DNA of 64,000 nt from positions 496,001-560,000 of the forward strand of contig NZ_JAVIFT010000001.1 of assembly GCF_031157355.1 (NCBI RefSeq). The letters are read 5' to 3'. The DNA is from Hyphomicrobium sp. LHD-15. Its GTDB lineage: Bacteria; Pseudomonadota; Alphaproteobacteria; Rhizobiales; Hyphomicrobiaceae. The notes under the pieces were generated by a model. The model saw nothing but the letters and a program-made list of their open reading frames with translations, did not search any database and was not told where the DNA came from. Positions 55,658 to 64,000 of this stretch are shown here, piece after piece (the stretch's first letter is position 1; each line of letters starts with the position of its first letter). The position numbers and the translations under genes are program-made.

Positions 55658-57963
55658 CGGTAGGTCAGGGTTCCCGTTACGACGCGGCCTTCGCCGTAGA
55701 AGCAGGCATAAGCGCTTGCGCAGGACGCCACATATGTCTCGTCTGCAATGTTCTTGACGTTAAGCTGCAGCTCCAGGCCGTCCCAGTTGTGATCGAGGGC
55801 GCCGAAGTCGTACTTCACCATCGCATCGAACAAAGTGACATCGGGGACCTCGAAGGTATTTGCATTGTTGCCCCAGCTCTGGCCGACGTAGCGCGCACCA
55901 GCTCCGATCGTCGTACCGCGCAGGAAGACGGCATCCGAGAAGCTGTACTTAGTCCAGAGCGCAGCCTGGTCTTTCGGAATGCGTGCGGGCATCTTGCCGA
56001 GCTCGCTGGCAGATACGGTATCGGTGATCTCCGATTTGATGTGCGCATAGCTCGCGATCAGAGACAGGTTCTGGGTGATGTCTGTTCGCGCCGATAGCTC
56101 GATGCCCTTGTTGTGGATCTCACCCACCTGTCGATTTACGCCCGGCCAGCCCCCCGAATAGTCGGTCATCACGACGTTTTCCTGCGTGAGATCGTAATAG
56201 GCGGCCGTAAGCAGGGTACTGGTTCCCTTCGGCGCGTATTTCACCCCAATCTCATATTGCTCCGCCGTCGTTGGATCGAACGCGCTGACACCAGCGGGTG
56301 GCAGAGAGAGCGACGGGTCGAACGACGTTGCGTAGCTCACATACGGCGCAAGACCGTTGTCGAAGGTGTAAAGCGCCCCGACGCGCCATGTGAATGCGGT
56401 ATCATCGTACGATTGATCGTTGGTGCCGATTTTGTCGTCGATGTCGGTGCTCGCCCAATCATAACGCGCGCCAGCCGTGAAGCTGAACCGACCGATGTCG
56501 ATCTGATCCTGAACGTAGACACCGGTCTGCTCCGCTTCGAGCTTCTGATCGGAATCCGGGCTCAGTGTAATTGGGCCGTGGCCATATTGAGGATTGGCCA
56601 GGTCGATTGAAGTCGCCGCGCCGTAGCCCCACTGGTAGTCACGGGTGCGATGAAGATAGTCGAGACCCGCGAGCAGCGTATGTTTCGCGATGCCAGTCTG
56701 GACCTTCGCCTGCACTTGATTGTCGATAGAGACGGTATCCCAGGATTCCGTTCCGCCGCTCGCCCTGCGGCTGATGGAAGTACCGGAGAGGCTTCCGTAG
56801 GTCAGTGTGTGATGTTCGTGGTCAACGTGATGGAGCCGCACGTTCTGGCGGACCGTGAGGGTATCGCTGAAGGCATGCTCGAACTCGTATCCGCCCCAGT
56901 ACTGCTCGCGCTCCGCCTTTTCGAAATTGGGATCGGAAACGAAGAAGCTACGCGGAATATACCCGTAGCCCGAAATAGGCGTAAGCGTGCCGGCTGCATC
57001 AAGGAAGTTCCGGAAACCCATGTCGGGCTCATTCTGATAACCGCCGTGAAGCGTAAGCTCGGTGCTCGTGTCCGGCCGCCACATCAAAGACGGCGCAATC
57101 GCGTAGGAACGCTGTTCGGCGAAATCCTCCTGCAGATCGCGGCCAAAGCCGGAGCCGGTCACCCGGTAGGAAAGCTGATTGCTTCCCGCCACCTTGTCGC
57201 TGATATCGAACGCGAGGCCGAGTTGCTTGTCGCTGCCGAAGGTCAGCTGCACTTCATGCAGGGGAACGAGCGTCGGCTTCTTGCTCACCATGTTGACGAT
57301 GCCGCCCGGATTGCCCTGGCCATAGAGAACCGACGACGGACCAGACAGCAGCTCGATGCGTTCCAAGAGATAGGGGTCGATCTTGGCGTAGGAGAGATCG
57401 CCCGCGAGGTACGTTCCGTCGAGATAACGCGGGACATAGTAGAAGCCGCGAACAAACATCTCGTCCTTGAGGTTGGACGCACCGCGATAGTCCGTGAAGA
57501 CGCCCGGCGTGTAGCGTAGCGCCTCGGCGACGGAGCCGACCCGCTGGTCCTCCATCTGATCCTTCGGCACGACCGCAATCGATTGGGGCACCTTAGCGAT
57601 CGGCGTGTCGGTCTTGGTTCCCGTTGCCGTCTGCTTGGCGACGTATCCATTCACCGGGCCGTTGGCCTTCTCGATACCCGACGATGAGCCCGGCTGGACC
57701 GCGAGTGGCGCAGCGTAGGACTGCGGCGTAGGAGACGTCTTGGCCTTCGCTTGCGCCTTCTTCGTCGACTTCTTCGAAGATTGCCCTTCGACGACAAGCG
57801 GCGGCAGCTCTTCCTGAGTTGCGCTCTGCTGCTGGGCCAGTGCCGACGCCGTTGTCATGGCCAGCAGGAGAGCCGCGGCCGATGCGGCCGACAGAAGTGT
57901 TTCGGTGTGGCGCACACGCGTTTGACCGCGGTTCCACGCGGCCGAGAGAAGGCTTGATGTCAC
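55651..57963 (-). CDS. TonB-dependent ferric-siderophore receptor
   Basis: I use GTG 57963, which has GGGGGA upstream; ATG 57984 is in frame as an alternative. About 770 residues: signal peptide (LLSAASAAALLLAMTTASALA), a lysine-rich linker, a plug domain from about 115 (VPQSIAVVPKDQMEDQRVGSVAEALRYTPGV, FVRGFYYVPRYLDG, GPSSVLYGQGNPGGIVNMVSK) and a 22-strand barrel ending LTYRW. The plug matches the FhuA/FoxA/FpvA siderophore class. No N-terminal signalling domain is present. The substrate is unknown. Confidence 0.92.
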   Translation of the reverse strand: MTSSLLSAAWNRGQTRVRHTETLLSAASAAALLLAMTTASALAQQQSATQEELPPLVVEGQSSKKSTKKAQAKAKTSPTPQSYAAPLAVQPGSSSGIEKANGPVNGYVAKQTATGTKTDTPIAKVPQSIAVVPKDQMEDQRVGSVAEALRYTPGVFTDYRGASNLKDEMFVRGFYYVPRYLDGTYLAGDLSYAKIDPYLLERIELLSGPSSVLYGQGNPGGIVNMVSKKPTLVPLHEVQLTFGSDKQLGLAFDISDKVAGSNQLSYRVTGSGFGRDLQEDFAEQRSYAIAPSLMWRPDTSTELTLHGGYQNEPDMGFRNFLDAAGTLTPISGYGYIPRSFFVSDPNFEKAEREQYWGGYEFEHAFSDTLTVRQNVRLHHVDHEHHTLTYGSLSGTSISRRASGGTESWDTVSIDNQVQAKVQTGIAKHTLLAGLDYLHRTRDYQWGYGAATSIDLANPQYGHGPITLSPDSDQKLEAEQTGVYVQDQIDIGRFSFTAGARYDWASTDIDDKIGTNDQSYDDTAFTWRVGALYTFDNGLAPYVSYATSFDPSLSLPPAGVSAFDPTTAEQYEIGVKYAPKGTSTLLTAAYYDLTQENVVMTDYSGGWPGVNRQVGEIHNKGIELSARTDITQNLSLIASYAHIKSEITDTVSASELGKMPARIPKDQAALWTKYSFSDAVFLRGTTIGAGARYVGQSWGNNANTFEVPDVTLFDAMVKYDFGALDHNWDGLELQLNVKNIADETYVASCASAYACFYGEGRVVTGTLTYRW

Positions 57964-58129
57964 TCTAATTCCCCCAACATTCATCCCCTTCGCGCACCCG
58001 ACCAACAGCGTTCGTGCGCGAACCCTGCGGTAGACATCGCGCTGGAAAATCGAGAAATAAAGTTGAATCCGGGGGGCTGACGCTGGCGAGAACCTATTTG
58101 CCGTTTCTCAACAATGTCAGGCCGTTACT

Positions 58130-58153
58130 CTCGATCTATTCTAATATTTCGAG
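58130..58153. promoter_or_regulatory. AT-rich imperfect palindrome upstream of the receptor gene
   Basis: CTCGA-TC-TATT-CT-AATA-TT-TCGAG is a 24-bp dyad (nine of twelve positions pair) in GC-rich sequence, about 165 bases before the receptor start. On the minus strand it contains TAGAAT, a possible -10 element. It could be an iron-regulator site (Fur/Irr/RirA type) or an AraC-type operator; no consensus match is claimed. The 292 bases between the AraC gene and the receptor hold no gene. Confidence 0.4.
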
Positions 58154-58255
58154 GCACCTGAGACTGATGTGGATCGTCCCGGCGCGCCACAGGGACGCGC
58201 AACGCGCCATACTTCACGCGGGCTGGCGCGACCACATTCGCGTTGATCCTGAAAG

Positions 58256-59140
58256 CTATGCCCGCATCAAACCGGGAGGCGCGCCGTAGGTTTTCTTGAA
58301 GGCGGTTATGAAGCTCGATGGGCTGAGGTAGCCGGCGATCCAGGCCGCCTGCATGACCGTCACGCCCTCGCGCTCGAGCGCGTCGCGCGCGGCATCGAGG
58401 CGTTTGCGCCGGATGAAATCGAATACGGTCATCCCGAACCGCTGCTTGAAGTGGCGCTGCACCGAGGACGCGCTCGCGCCGGTTTCGCGGGCAATGGTTT
58501 CGATCGTCAGGTTATTCGAAAGGTTGGCGAGGATGTAGTCCCGAACCCGTTCGCTTTGGCGCGCGCTCATCACCAAGGGCCTATGCTCGGCCTCCTCAGC
58601 ACTCGCAACCAGCGCCGCGCAGGACAATCGCATGATCTCGATACCGCGCGATTTGTTGTAGAGGGTTCGCATCTCACCTTTCAAATTGGCAGGCGGATGG
58701 CTGATTTGCTCGGCCAATTCGATCAACTCGCGGCTTGGCTCGAAAGCGAAATGGCTGAGGTGCCTGGAAAAGAAATCCTCGAGCGCGGGCGAGCGATCGG
58801 CCGGCATGCCCATCTCGCGCTCGAGCCAAGGCAACGGCGCCGAGGTCATCACTTTTCTCAAGCGCGTATTGGGCGCATCGCTCTCGACGAAATAAAGCTT
58901 CGAGTATTGCTTGATGTTGACCATCAGCACCTGCGGACGGCTCTCCGCACCGTGCCCGGCATCGCCCTTGAAAGCGATGTTGTCGATCACGAAGCGCTGC
59001 CTGCCCTCGAGATAGAAATTGATGATGAACTTCGGCCATACGTCGTAAACTTCGCTGTCCGGCCAGCAGCTGTGACCGTCGAAGGACCCGACGAATACGT
59101 TTTGCGGTATCTCCGGCTTACCGGCTGCTTCGCTCTGCAT
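58256..59140 (-). CDS. AraC-family regulator of siderophore uptake (PchR-like layout)
   Basis: The 294-residue protein has an N-terminal ligand-sensing half and, at about 195-294, an AraC DNA-binding domain (NNLTIETIARETGASASSVQRHFKQRFG, RRKRLDAARDALEREGVTVMQAAWIAGYLSPSSFITAFKKTYG). It resembles siderophore-sensing activators such as PchR. Position between the ABC importer and the receptor, on the same strand, suggests that it activates the receptor-esterase genes. Sequence-level similarity to the regulator at 63.1 kb implies a duplicated pair. Confidence 0.85.
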   Translation of the reverse strand: MQSEAAGKPEIPQNVFVGSFDGHSCWPDSEVYDVWPKFIINFYLEGRQRFVIDNIAFKGDAGHGAESRPQVLMVNIKQYSKLYFVESDAPNTRLRKVMTSAPLPWLEREMGMPADRSPALEDFFSRHLSHFAFEPSRELIELAEQISHPPANLKGEMRTLYNKSRGIEIMRLSCAALVASAEEAEHRPLVMSARQSERVRDYILANLSNNLTIETIARETGASASSVQRHFKQRFGMTVFDFIRRKRLDAARDALEREGVTVMQAAWIAGYLSPSSFITAFKKTYGAPPGLMRA

Positions 59141-59248
59141 CTGACACCCTTACAAGCACAGACCTGATCTGCGCGTCCGGGGATGGCTTGAACCCAGATG
59201 CCGAGCCGTCTCGATGGCCGCCCTCCCCCGAAGAAGGCAGCTTGCTAT

Positions 59249-59274
59249 AGTTTACCATATTAGTCAAGTTTACC
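59249..59274. promoter_or_regulatory. Direct repeat GGTAAACT-N10-GGTAAACT upstream of the AraC gene
   Basis: On the minus strand GGTAAACT occurs twice, exactly 18 bases apart (59267-59274 and 59249-59256), with TTGACTAATAT around the spacer. Direct repeats spaced about two helical turns are the usual shape of AraC-family operators. It lies 109 bases before the AraC ATG. Confidence 0.45.
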
Positions 59275-59304
59275 CTAAGTAGTGGGCTGGTGCCTTAGAG
59301 AGCA

Positions 59305-60063
59305 TCAGACGTAATACAGGCCGATGCGGTGTCCGTCGATTTCGTGGATCGCGATGTCGATGCCGAAAATCTGGTTCAAAACATCGCTTCGAACGATCTC
59401 GCGAGGCGTGCCCTGACGCACCACGGTTCCCTCGCGCATGGCCACGATGTGGTCGGAGTAGATCGACGCGAAGTTGATGTCGTGAAGGACGAGCACGAAC
59501 GTCTTACTCAGCTCGTCGGCGATCCGGCGGATCAGCTTCATCATCGAGACGGCGTGCTTCATGTCGAGATTGTTCAGCGGCTCGTCGAGCAGCACGTAAT
59601 CCGTGTCCTGGGCGAGGACCATGGCGACGAAGGCGCGCTGGCGCTGGCCGCCCGAAATCTCATCCAAAAAGCGATCCGAGAGCGCTTCAAGGCCGAGGTA
59701 GCGGATCGCGTCGGAAACCATTTTCTCGTCGTCGGCCGTCATCCGCCCCTTGGAGTGGGGATAGCGGCCGAATGCCACCAGGTCGCGGATGGTGAGGCGC
59801 GCGGCGATGTGGTTGTCCTGACGCAGGATCGACAGGCGGCGTGCGAGCATGTCGCCGGGAGTGGTCGTCACATCGAGGCCGTCGATCGTGACGGAGCCCG
59901 AGGTCGCGGGTAAAAGCCTGCTCGCGAGCGCCAGGAGCGTCGACTTTCCGGCGCCGTTCGACCCAATGATCGAAGTGACGCCGCCACGCGGCAGTTTGAG
60001 CGAGACGTCGTTCACGACGACCGCGCTGCCGTAGGTTTTCGTGAGGTTCGTCGTGACGATCAT
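59305..60063 (-). CDS. Siderophore ABC transporter ATP-binding protein (FecE type)
   Basis: The 252-residue ATPase shows Walker A GSNGAGKST (34-42), the Q-loop, signature ISGGQRQRAFVAMVLAQD and Walker B YVLLDEPLNNLD, with LVLHDINFA as the H-loop. It powers import through the two adjacent permeases. Its ATG overlaps the permease stop by four bases. The best match in layout is the catecholate siderophore type (VctC/FatE/CeuD). Confidence 0.93.
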   Translation of the reverse strand: MIVTTNLTKTYGSAVVVNDVSLKLPRGGVTSIIGSNGAGKSTLLALASRLLPATSGSVTIDGLDVTTTPGDMLARRLSILRQDNHIAARLTIRDLVAFGRYPHSKGRMTADDEKMVSDAIRYLGLEALSDRFLDEISGGQRQRAFVAMVLAQDTDYVLLDEPLNNLDMKHAVSMMKLIRRIADELSKTFVLVLHDINFASIYSDHIVAMREGTVVRQGTPREIVRSDVLNQIFGIDIAIHEIDGHRIGLYYV

Positions 60064-61031
60064 CGGGCACTTCTCAGGGTCAGGATGATGAAGGCAATAC
60101 CGCCGGCAAACTCGATGATGATGCTGAGGGCCGTGTTCAGAGCGAACACCCGCTCGAGCACGAGCTGACCGCCGATGAGCGCGGTGATCGCCAGCAGCAC
60201 GGCAACCGGCAGCACGTGGATATGCTTCGATGAACCGGCGATCCGATAGGCGAGGCTCGCAACCAGCAGGCCGAAGAACGTGACCGGACCCACGAGCGCC
60301 GTCGAGACCGACACCAATACCGCCACGATGATGAGAACGAGCGTGACGGTCGCTTTGTAGTCGACGCCGAGGCTTATTGCGGCATCACGGCCCAGCGCCA
60401 GCACATCGAACGTCCGCAAGCTGCGCCAACCCAGCATCGTGGCGGCCGCAACCGCGACGGCCGATATCAAAAGCACGTCGGTGTTCACCGCGTTGAAGTT
60501 CGCGAACAGGCGATCCTGCAGCACGATGAACTCGTTCGGCGACATGATCCGCTGCATCAGCGTCGCGAGACTGCGGAACAGCACGCCCAGGACGAGCCCC
60601 ACCAACATGACGAGATGGAGGCTTTGCAGGCGTCCGGAGAACAGCGTGCGATAGAGCAGCCACGAGAAGCCGATCATCGCGGCGCAGTGGACCAGGAACA
60701 TCGCTTGCGGCGCAATCAGCGCGACGCGGCCACTTCCCAGCGCGAACACGAGGCTCGTCTGGATCAAGATGAAGAGTGAGTCGAGCCCCATGATGGCGGG
60801 CGTCAGAATGCGATTGGCGGTGATGGTCTGAAACAGCACGGTCGAAACGGCGATCGCATAGCCAACGAGCGCCATGGCGGCGAGCTTGCTGCCCCGAAAC
60901 GACAGTACGAAATCCCACTGCCCGTTCGCGCCGATCGTCATGAACGCCACGGCGACGGCGACCGCAATCGCCGCGAGCACGGCGATCGCTCTCAGAGGGC
61001 GCGGCTGGGACGGATCAAGCGAGGCGAGCAT
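60060..61031 (-). CDS. Siderophore ABC transporter permease (FecCD family, second)
   Basis: ATG 61031 gives 323 residues with about nine or ten transmembrane helices. Conserved segments are LSFRGSKLAAMALVGYAIAVSTVLFQTITANRILTPAIMGLDSLF-type sequence and RDAAISLGVDY with the ATPase-contacting loop, VGPVTFFGLLVASLAYRIAGSSKH at the end. It overlaps the upstream permease by 17 bases. Together they form the inner-membrane channel. Confidence 0.9.
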   Translation of the reverse strand: MLASLDPSQPRPLRAIAVLAAIAVAVAVAFMTIGANGQWDFVLSFRGSKLAAMALVGYAIAVSTVLFQTITANRILTPAIMGLDSLFILIQTSLVFALGSGRVALIAPQAMFLVHCAAMIGFSWLLYRTLFSGRLQSLHLVMLVGLVLGVLFRSLATLMQRIMSPNEFIVLQDRLFANFNAVNTDVLLISAVAVAAATMLGWRSLRTFDVLALGRDAAISLGVDYKATVTLVLIIVAVLVSVSTALVGPVTFFGLLVASLAYRIAGSSKHIHVLPVAVLLAITALIGGQLVLERVFALNTALSIIIEFAGGIAFIILTLRSAR

Positions 61032-61977
61032 TTTTGCGCAGGAGGAGATAGAGGAAGAGGCCGCTGCCGACGACGCCGAGCATGGTTCCAATCGGGATTT
61101 CGTAGGGGTAATTCACGATCCTCCCCGCGATATCGCAGGCAAGCACAAGGCCGGCGCCGACGAGCGCCACCCACGGCACAGTGCGGCGCACGTTGTCTCC
61201 GAGCGTCAAGCTCACGAGGTTCGGCACCACGAGACCGAGAAACGGGATCATGCCAACCGTTACGACGATCACCGCAGTGACGATCGAGACGATGATCAGG
61301 CCGAGGGAGACGACGGCGCGATAGTCGAGGCCGAGATTGACCGTGAAATCCCGCCCCATGCCCGCAACGGTAAAGCGATCCGCCATGACATAGGCCAGTA
61401 CCGTCAGCGCAAGACCGATCCAGAGCAGTTCGTAACGCCCTTCGAGGATCATCGAGAAGTCGCCCGTGCTCCAGGAGGCCAGCGATTGCATGAGGTCGAA
61501 GCGATAGGCGATGAAGGTCGCGATCGCGTTGATGACGCCGCCGAGCAGAATGCCGATCAACGGAACGATCAATGTCGCGTGGATCGGAAGCTGACGGAGG
61601 ATACGCAGAAAGATCGCCGTGCTTGCGAGCGCGAAGCCGGACGCGACGACGAGCTTCACGGGAACGGAGGCGCCCGGCGCGACCACGAGGACGGCGAGGA
61701 AGCCGAGCTTTGCGGCTTCGACGGTGCCGACCGTCGAAGGCTCGGCGAAGCGATTGCGCGCCAGCATCTGCATCAGCGTGCCCGAAACCGCCATTGCGGT
61801 GCCGGCCAGAATGAGCGCCAGCGTGCGCGGCACCCGGCTGACCAGCAGAACCTGCATCGGGCCATCGTTCCAGCCGGACGCCAGAAGTGAGCCGAGCGAG
61901 ACGTCGCTGACGCCGACAAACAGGCTCGTGATCGCGAGGATCAGGACGACTGCGATACCGAGGGCCAGAGGTAGCAT
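61015..61977 (-). CDS. Siderophore ABC transporter permease (FecCD family, first)
   Basis: The 320-residue membrane protein shows SRVPRTLALILAGTAMAVSGTLMQMLARNRFAEPSTVGTVEAAKLG-type sequence, GMGRDFTVNLGLDY (the ATPase-contacting loop) and VGMIPFLGLVVPNLVSLTLGDN. AAAGG precedes ATG 61977. The VEAAKLG in place of the classical GxxAGA-like segment matches the VctD-type branch. Confidence 0.9.
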   Translation of the reverse strand: MLPLALGIAVVLILAITSLFVGVSDVSLGSLLASGWNDGPMQVLLVSRVPRTLALILAGTAMAVSGTLMQMLARNRFAEPSTVGTVEAAKLGFLAVLVVAPGASVPVKLVVASGFALASTAIFLRILRQLPIHATLIVPLIGILLGGVINAIATFIAYRFDLMQSLASWSTGDFSMILEGRYELLWIGLALTVLAYVMADRFTVAGMGRDFTVNLGLDYRAVVSLGLIIVSIVTAVIVVTVGMIPFLGLVVPNLVSLTLGDNVRRTVPWVALVGAGLVLACDIAGRIVNYPYEIPIGTMLGVVGSGLFLYLLLRKNARLA

Positions 61978-62034
61978 CGAGACCTTTGCTGCAGATGCCT
62001 CCGTGCGAAGAGGCGTGAACGGGATGACCGCGGT

Positions 62035-63000
62035 TTAGCGCTTGCCCTGGAATGCCGCGGCAATCTGATCGGCGCAAGCCTGGAGCGAGATCAGTCCGCC
62101 GCCGACGAGATACCAGCGCACGGGATCGAGATAGACGACCTGCCCCTTCTGCCATGCGGCCGTGCGGGCCACGAGAGGGTTGTCGAGAAGCTCTGCGGCG
62201 GGTTGTCCGCCGCGCCCCACCGCGACATCGCGATCGACGACGAACAGCCAATCCGGGTTGGACTTCAGGATCAGCTCGAACGAAACGCCCTGGCCGTGGA
62301 TGGCAGTGTCCAAGCCTTCGACAGCGGGCGGAATGCCGAAATCACGGTGCAGCGCACCGAAGCGGGAGCTCGGTCCGTAAGCGCTCATCTTGCCGCCGGT
62401 GGTGAGGATGATCAGCCCCTTGCCAGCATTCTCGGACTGCTTGCGCACGCCGGCAATCGCGGCTTCGAGCTTTGCCACGAGCGCTTCGACCTCCGCCTCC
62501 TTGCCGAAAATGCGGCCGAGCGTTTTCGCGCGCTCGATCGAGCTTTGCAAATGATCGTTGTCGTTGGTCGACAGATCGATGGCCGGCGCGATTTTCGACA
62601 ACTCGCCATATTTCGGCGCCGAGCGGGCCGAGACGATGATGAGATCCGGCTTGGCGGCGTGAATTGCCTCGTAGTCGGGCTCGAACAAGGTTCCGATCTT
62701 GACGTAAGCGTCGGCCTTGTATTTCGAAAGGTGCTCGGGCAGCAGCGCGCCGACGACGCCGGTCACTTCGACGCCGATGGCATCGAGCGTTTCGAGAGAG
62801 GCGAAATCGAGGACGAGAACGCGCTTCGGGATGGCGGCCAAGGTCGTTTCGCCTTGCGCGTGCTCGACGACAATCGGTTCCGCGCGCGCAGGCGCGCTTC
62901 CCACAGCGAGCACGAGCAGCCCGATCAGAGTTGCCGCCGCGAGAAGCGCGCTGATGCCTCGTTCGTTCGTCCAGGTCCGGCGCTGGATTGTACCGATCAC
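62035..63000 (-). CDS. Siderophore ABC transporter substrate-binding protein
   Basis: GTG 63000 with AAGGAGC upstream starts a 321-residue exported protein. The signal region is LLAAATLIGLLVLAVGSAPARA; the mature part is a FatB/CeuE-like fold (RVLVLDFASLETLDAIGVEVTGVVG, PDLIIVSARSAPKYGELSKIAPAIDL, WLFVVDRDVAV, WQKGQVVYLDPVRWYL). Members bind catecholate or carboxylate ferric siderophores. It is the first gene of the importer, 131 bases after the AraC gene. Confidence 0.92.
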   Translation of the reverse strand: MIGTIQRRTWTNERGISALLAAATLIGLLVLAVGSAPARAEPIVVEHAQGETTLAAIPKRVLVLDFASLETLDAIGVEVTGVVGALLPEHLSKYKADAYVKIGTLFEPDYEAIHAAKPDLIIVSARSAPKYGELSKIAPAIDLSTNDNDHLQSSIERAKTLGRIFGKEAEVEALVAKLEAAIAGVRKQSENAGKGLIILTTGGKMSAYGPSSRFGALHRDFGIPPAVEGLDTAIHGQGVSFELILKSNPDWLFVVDRDVAVGRGGQPAAELLDNPLVARTAAWQKGQVVYLDPVRWYLVGGGLISLQACADQIAAAFQGKR

Positions 63001-63131
63001 GTTGCGTGCTCCTTTTCGTGGCGTGCTCTATCCAAAGTCGTTTTGGCGCCACCTTTCGATGAGCGCCACTCTTCCTTCATGGTTGCGATCAGGCCGCGCG
63101 GTTATATGTCTGCCGCGGCTGCGCTCACGGC

Positions 63132-64000
63132 TTAGCGCCTTACGGTTCGCGGCGGCATACCAAATGCGCGGCGGAAGGCGGTGGTAAAATTGGCTGGGTT
63201 CGAATAACCCGCCAGATAGGCGGCCTCGCCGATGCTGACGCCATCCCGTTCCAGCGCATCGCGCGCCTGCTCCAACTTGCGAGCGCGCAGGAAATCGACG
63301 ACCGTCGTCCCGTAGGCGGCCTTGAAGCGTCTTTGCAGCGACGTTGGACTCACGCCCACCTCTTTCGCGATCTCCGTCAGGCACAAGGCTTTGCCGAGGT
63401 TCGCCTCGATGTAGTCGCGTGCGGCACGGGCCTTGTGAGCCTCGCGGGTGTGAAGCCCTTCCGATATCGGGTCCGGCGCATCGCCACGCAGCGTGGTCAC
63501 CGCTTCCGCCACCATCTCGATACTGCGGCTTTCGACGTACATGTCTCGCAAAACAGTGCAGAGGTCCGGGGGATTGAGGATCTGCTCTGCGAGCGCGAGA
63601 AGCCGCGGAGAGGCCTGCCAGGCCGCGTGTGACAAATGCGATGTCGTGAACTGGCGCAGCCGATGCCCGGCGGTGCCTGCCGTCATGTCGTCGAGCCATT
63701 GTCCGTCGACGGACACTGTGACTTTTCGCGTGCGATCGCCCTTGTGCGCGCGGCGCGTCATGAGTTCGTTTTCCGTCAGCATGAGGGCCGCGCAATCCGC
63801 GGCACTCGTGCGCGGATTGCGCCGATCTGCCGCGATAAAGCGGCGATCGCCGATGGAGAAATCGACGAGCCCATCGAGGACGACAAAAAAGGTGAGGTCT
63901 GGCCCCGCCACAAGCTGGGTCGTCATCTCGTGCAGATCACGGATCTCGGTCGCGTGCAGGACGATGCCGGATTTGAGCCGGCACAGCAGGAAACGCCCCT
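63132..64000 (-). CDS. AraC-family regulator (5' end outside window)
   Basis: The frame is open upstream of the internal ATG at 63926 to the window edge, reading CRLKSGIVLHATEIRDLHEM, a common N-terminal stretch in this AraC branch; the gene is therefore partial. The C-terminal DNA-binding domain is ALCLTEIAKEVGVSPTSLQRRFKAAYG and RARKLEQARDALERDGVSIGEAAYLAGYSNPANFTTAFRRAFGMPPRTVRR-type sequence. It precedes the ABC importer and probably controls it in response to a siderophore. Confidence 0.85.
   Translation of the reverse strand, partial: GRFLLCRLKSGIVLHATEIRDLHEMTTQLVAGPDLTFFVVLDGLVDFSIGDRRFIAADRRNPRTSAADCAALMLTENELMTRRAHKGDRTRKVTVSVDGQWLDDMTAGTAGHRLRQFTTSHLSHAAWQASPRLLALAEQILNPPDLCTVLRDMYVESRSIEMVAEAVTTLRGDAPDPISEGLHTREAHKARAARDYIEANLGKALCLTEIAKEVGVSPTSLQRRFKAAYGTTVVDFLRARKLEQARDALERDGVSIGEAAYLAGYSNPANFTTAFRRAFGMPPRTVRR

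Noticed and set aside
55651-57984. FecA-type receptor with FecIR-like surface signalling
   Set aside because: The receptor lacks the N-terminal signalling (STN) domain and no sigma factor or FecR-like gene is adjacent; regulation by AraC proteins fits better.

Overview
The window is GC-rich bacterial chromosome. It most likely comes from an alphaproteobacterium of the order Hyphomicrobiales (Rhizobiales), possibly a Hyphomicrobium-like genus. This rests on the gene order of the ribosomal/RNA polymerase region, the '[15 protein letters not shown]' RpoA start, the class II DAHP synthase, MeaB, and Hyphomicrobiales-style intergenic palindromes. The genus is an inference; no 16S gene is present.

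Layout. 1-6 kb: the 3' end of an LpxL/HtrB-type lipid A acyltransferase, a metallo-beta-lactamase-fold hydrolase, a secreted VWA protein, two proteins of unknown function, a DUF3828-like exported protein, and an AraC regulator divergent from a Dke1-like cupin. 6-26 kb (minus strand): the str, S10, spc and alpha ribosomal operons in canonical order (rpsL-rpsG-fusA-tuf-rpsJ ... rplO, secY-adk, rpsM-rpsK-rpoA-rplQ). 26-40 kb: a block of unrelated genes separating rpsL from rpoC. It holds an M48 protease, MeaB, a kinase/phosphatase/FHA signalling cluster, NAD synthetase, a duplicated DUF4375-like protein, an AEC transporter, pyrophosphatase and class II DAHP synthase. 40-53 kb (minus strand): tRNA-Trp-secE-nusG-rplKA-rplJL-rpoBC. 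53-64 kb (minus strand): a YbjQ-family protein, then a complete siderophore-iron locus comprising a secreted Fes-like esterase, a TonB-dependent receptor, two AraC regulators and a four-gene FecBCD-type ABC importer.

How the parts work together. The ribosomal and polymerase operons are the housekeeping core. The 28.5-33.5 kb cluster encodes a PP2C phosphatase, a soluble FHA protein, a membrane VWA-FHA protein and a divergently transcribed membrane Ser/Thr kinase; together they look like a self-contained phospho-signalling module without any type VI secretion genes. The 53.9-64 kb locus would take a ferric siderophore across the outer membrane (receptor), hydrolyse it in the periplasm (esterase), import the product (ABC system) and sense the ligand (AraC regulators).

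Most unusual observations: an EF-Tu whose switch I region is remodelled and about six residues longer than usual; a tandem 50-bp hairpin repeat between rplL and rpoB; the signalling cluster with a non-RD kinase carrying a DUF4189-like tail; tandem octapeptide repeats in the esterase; and a tandem duplication of the aroG 3' end that includes its stop codon.
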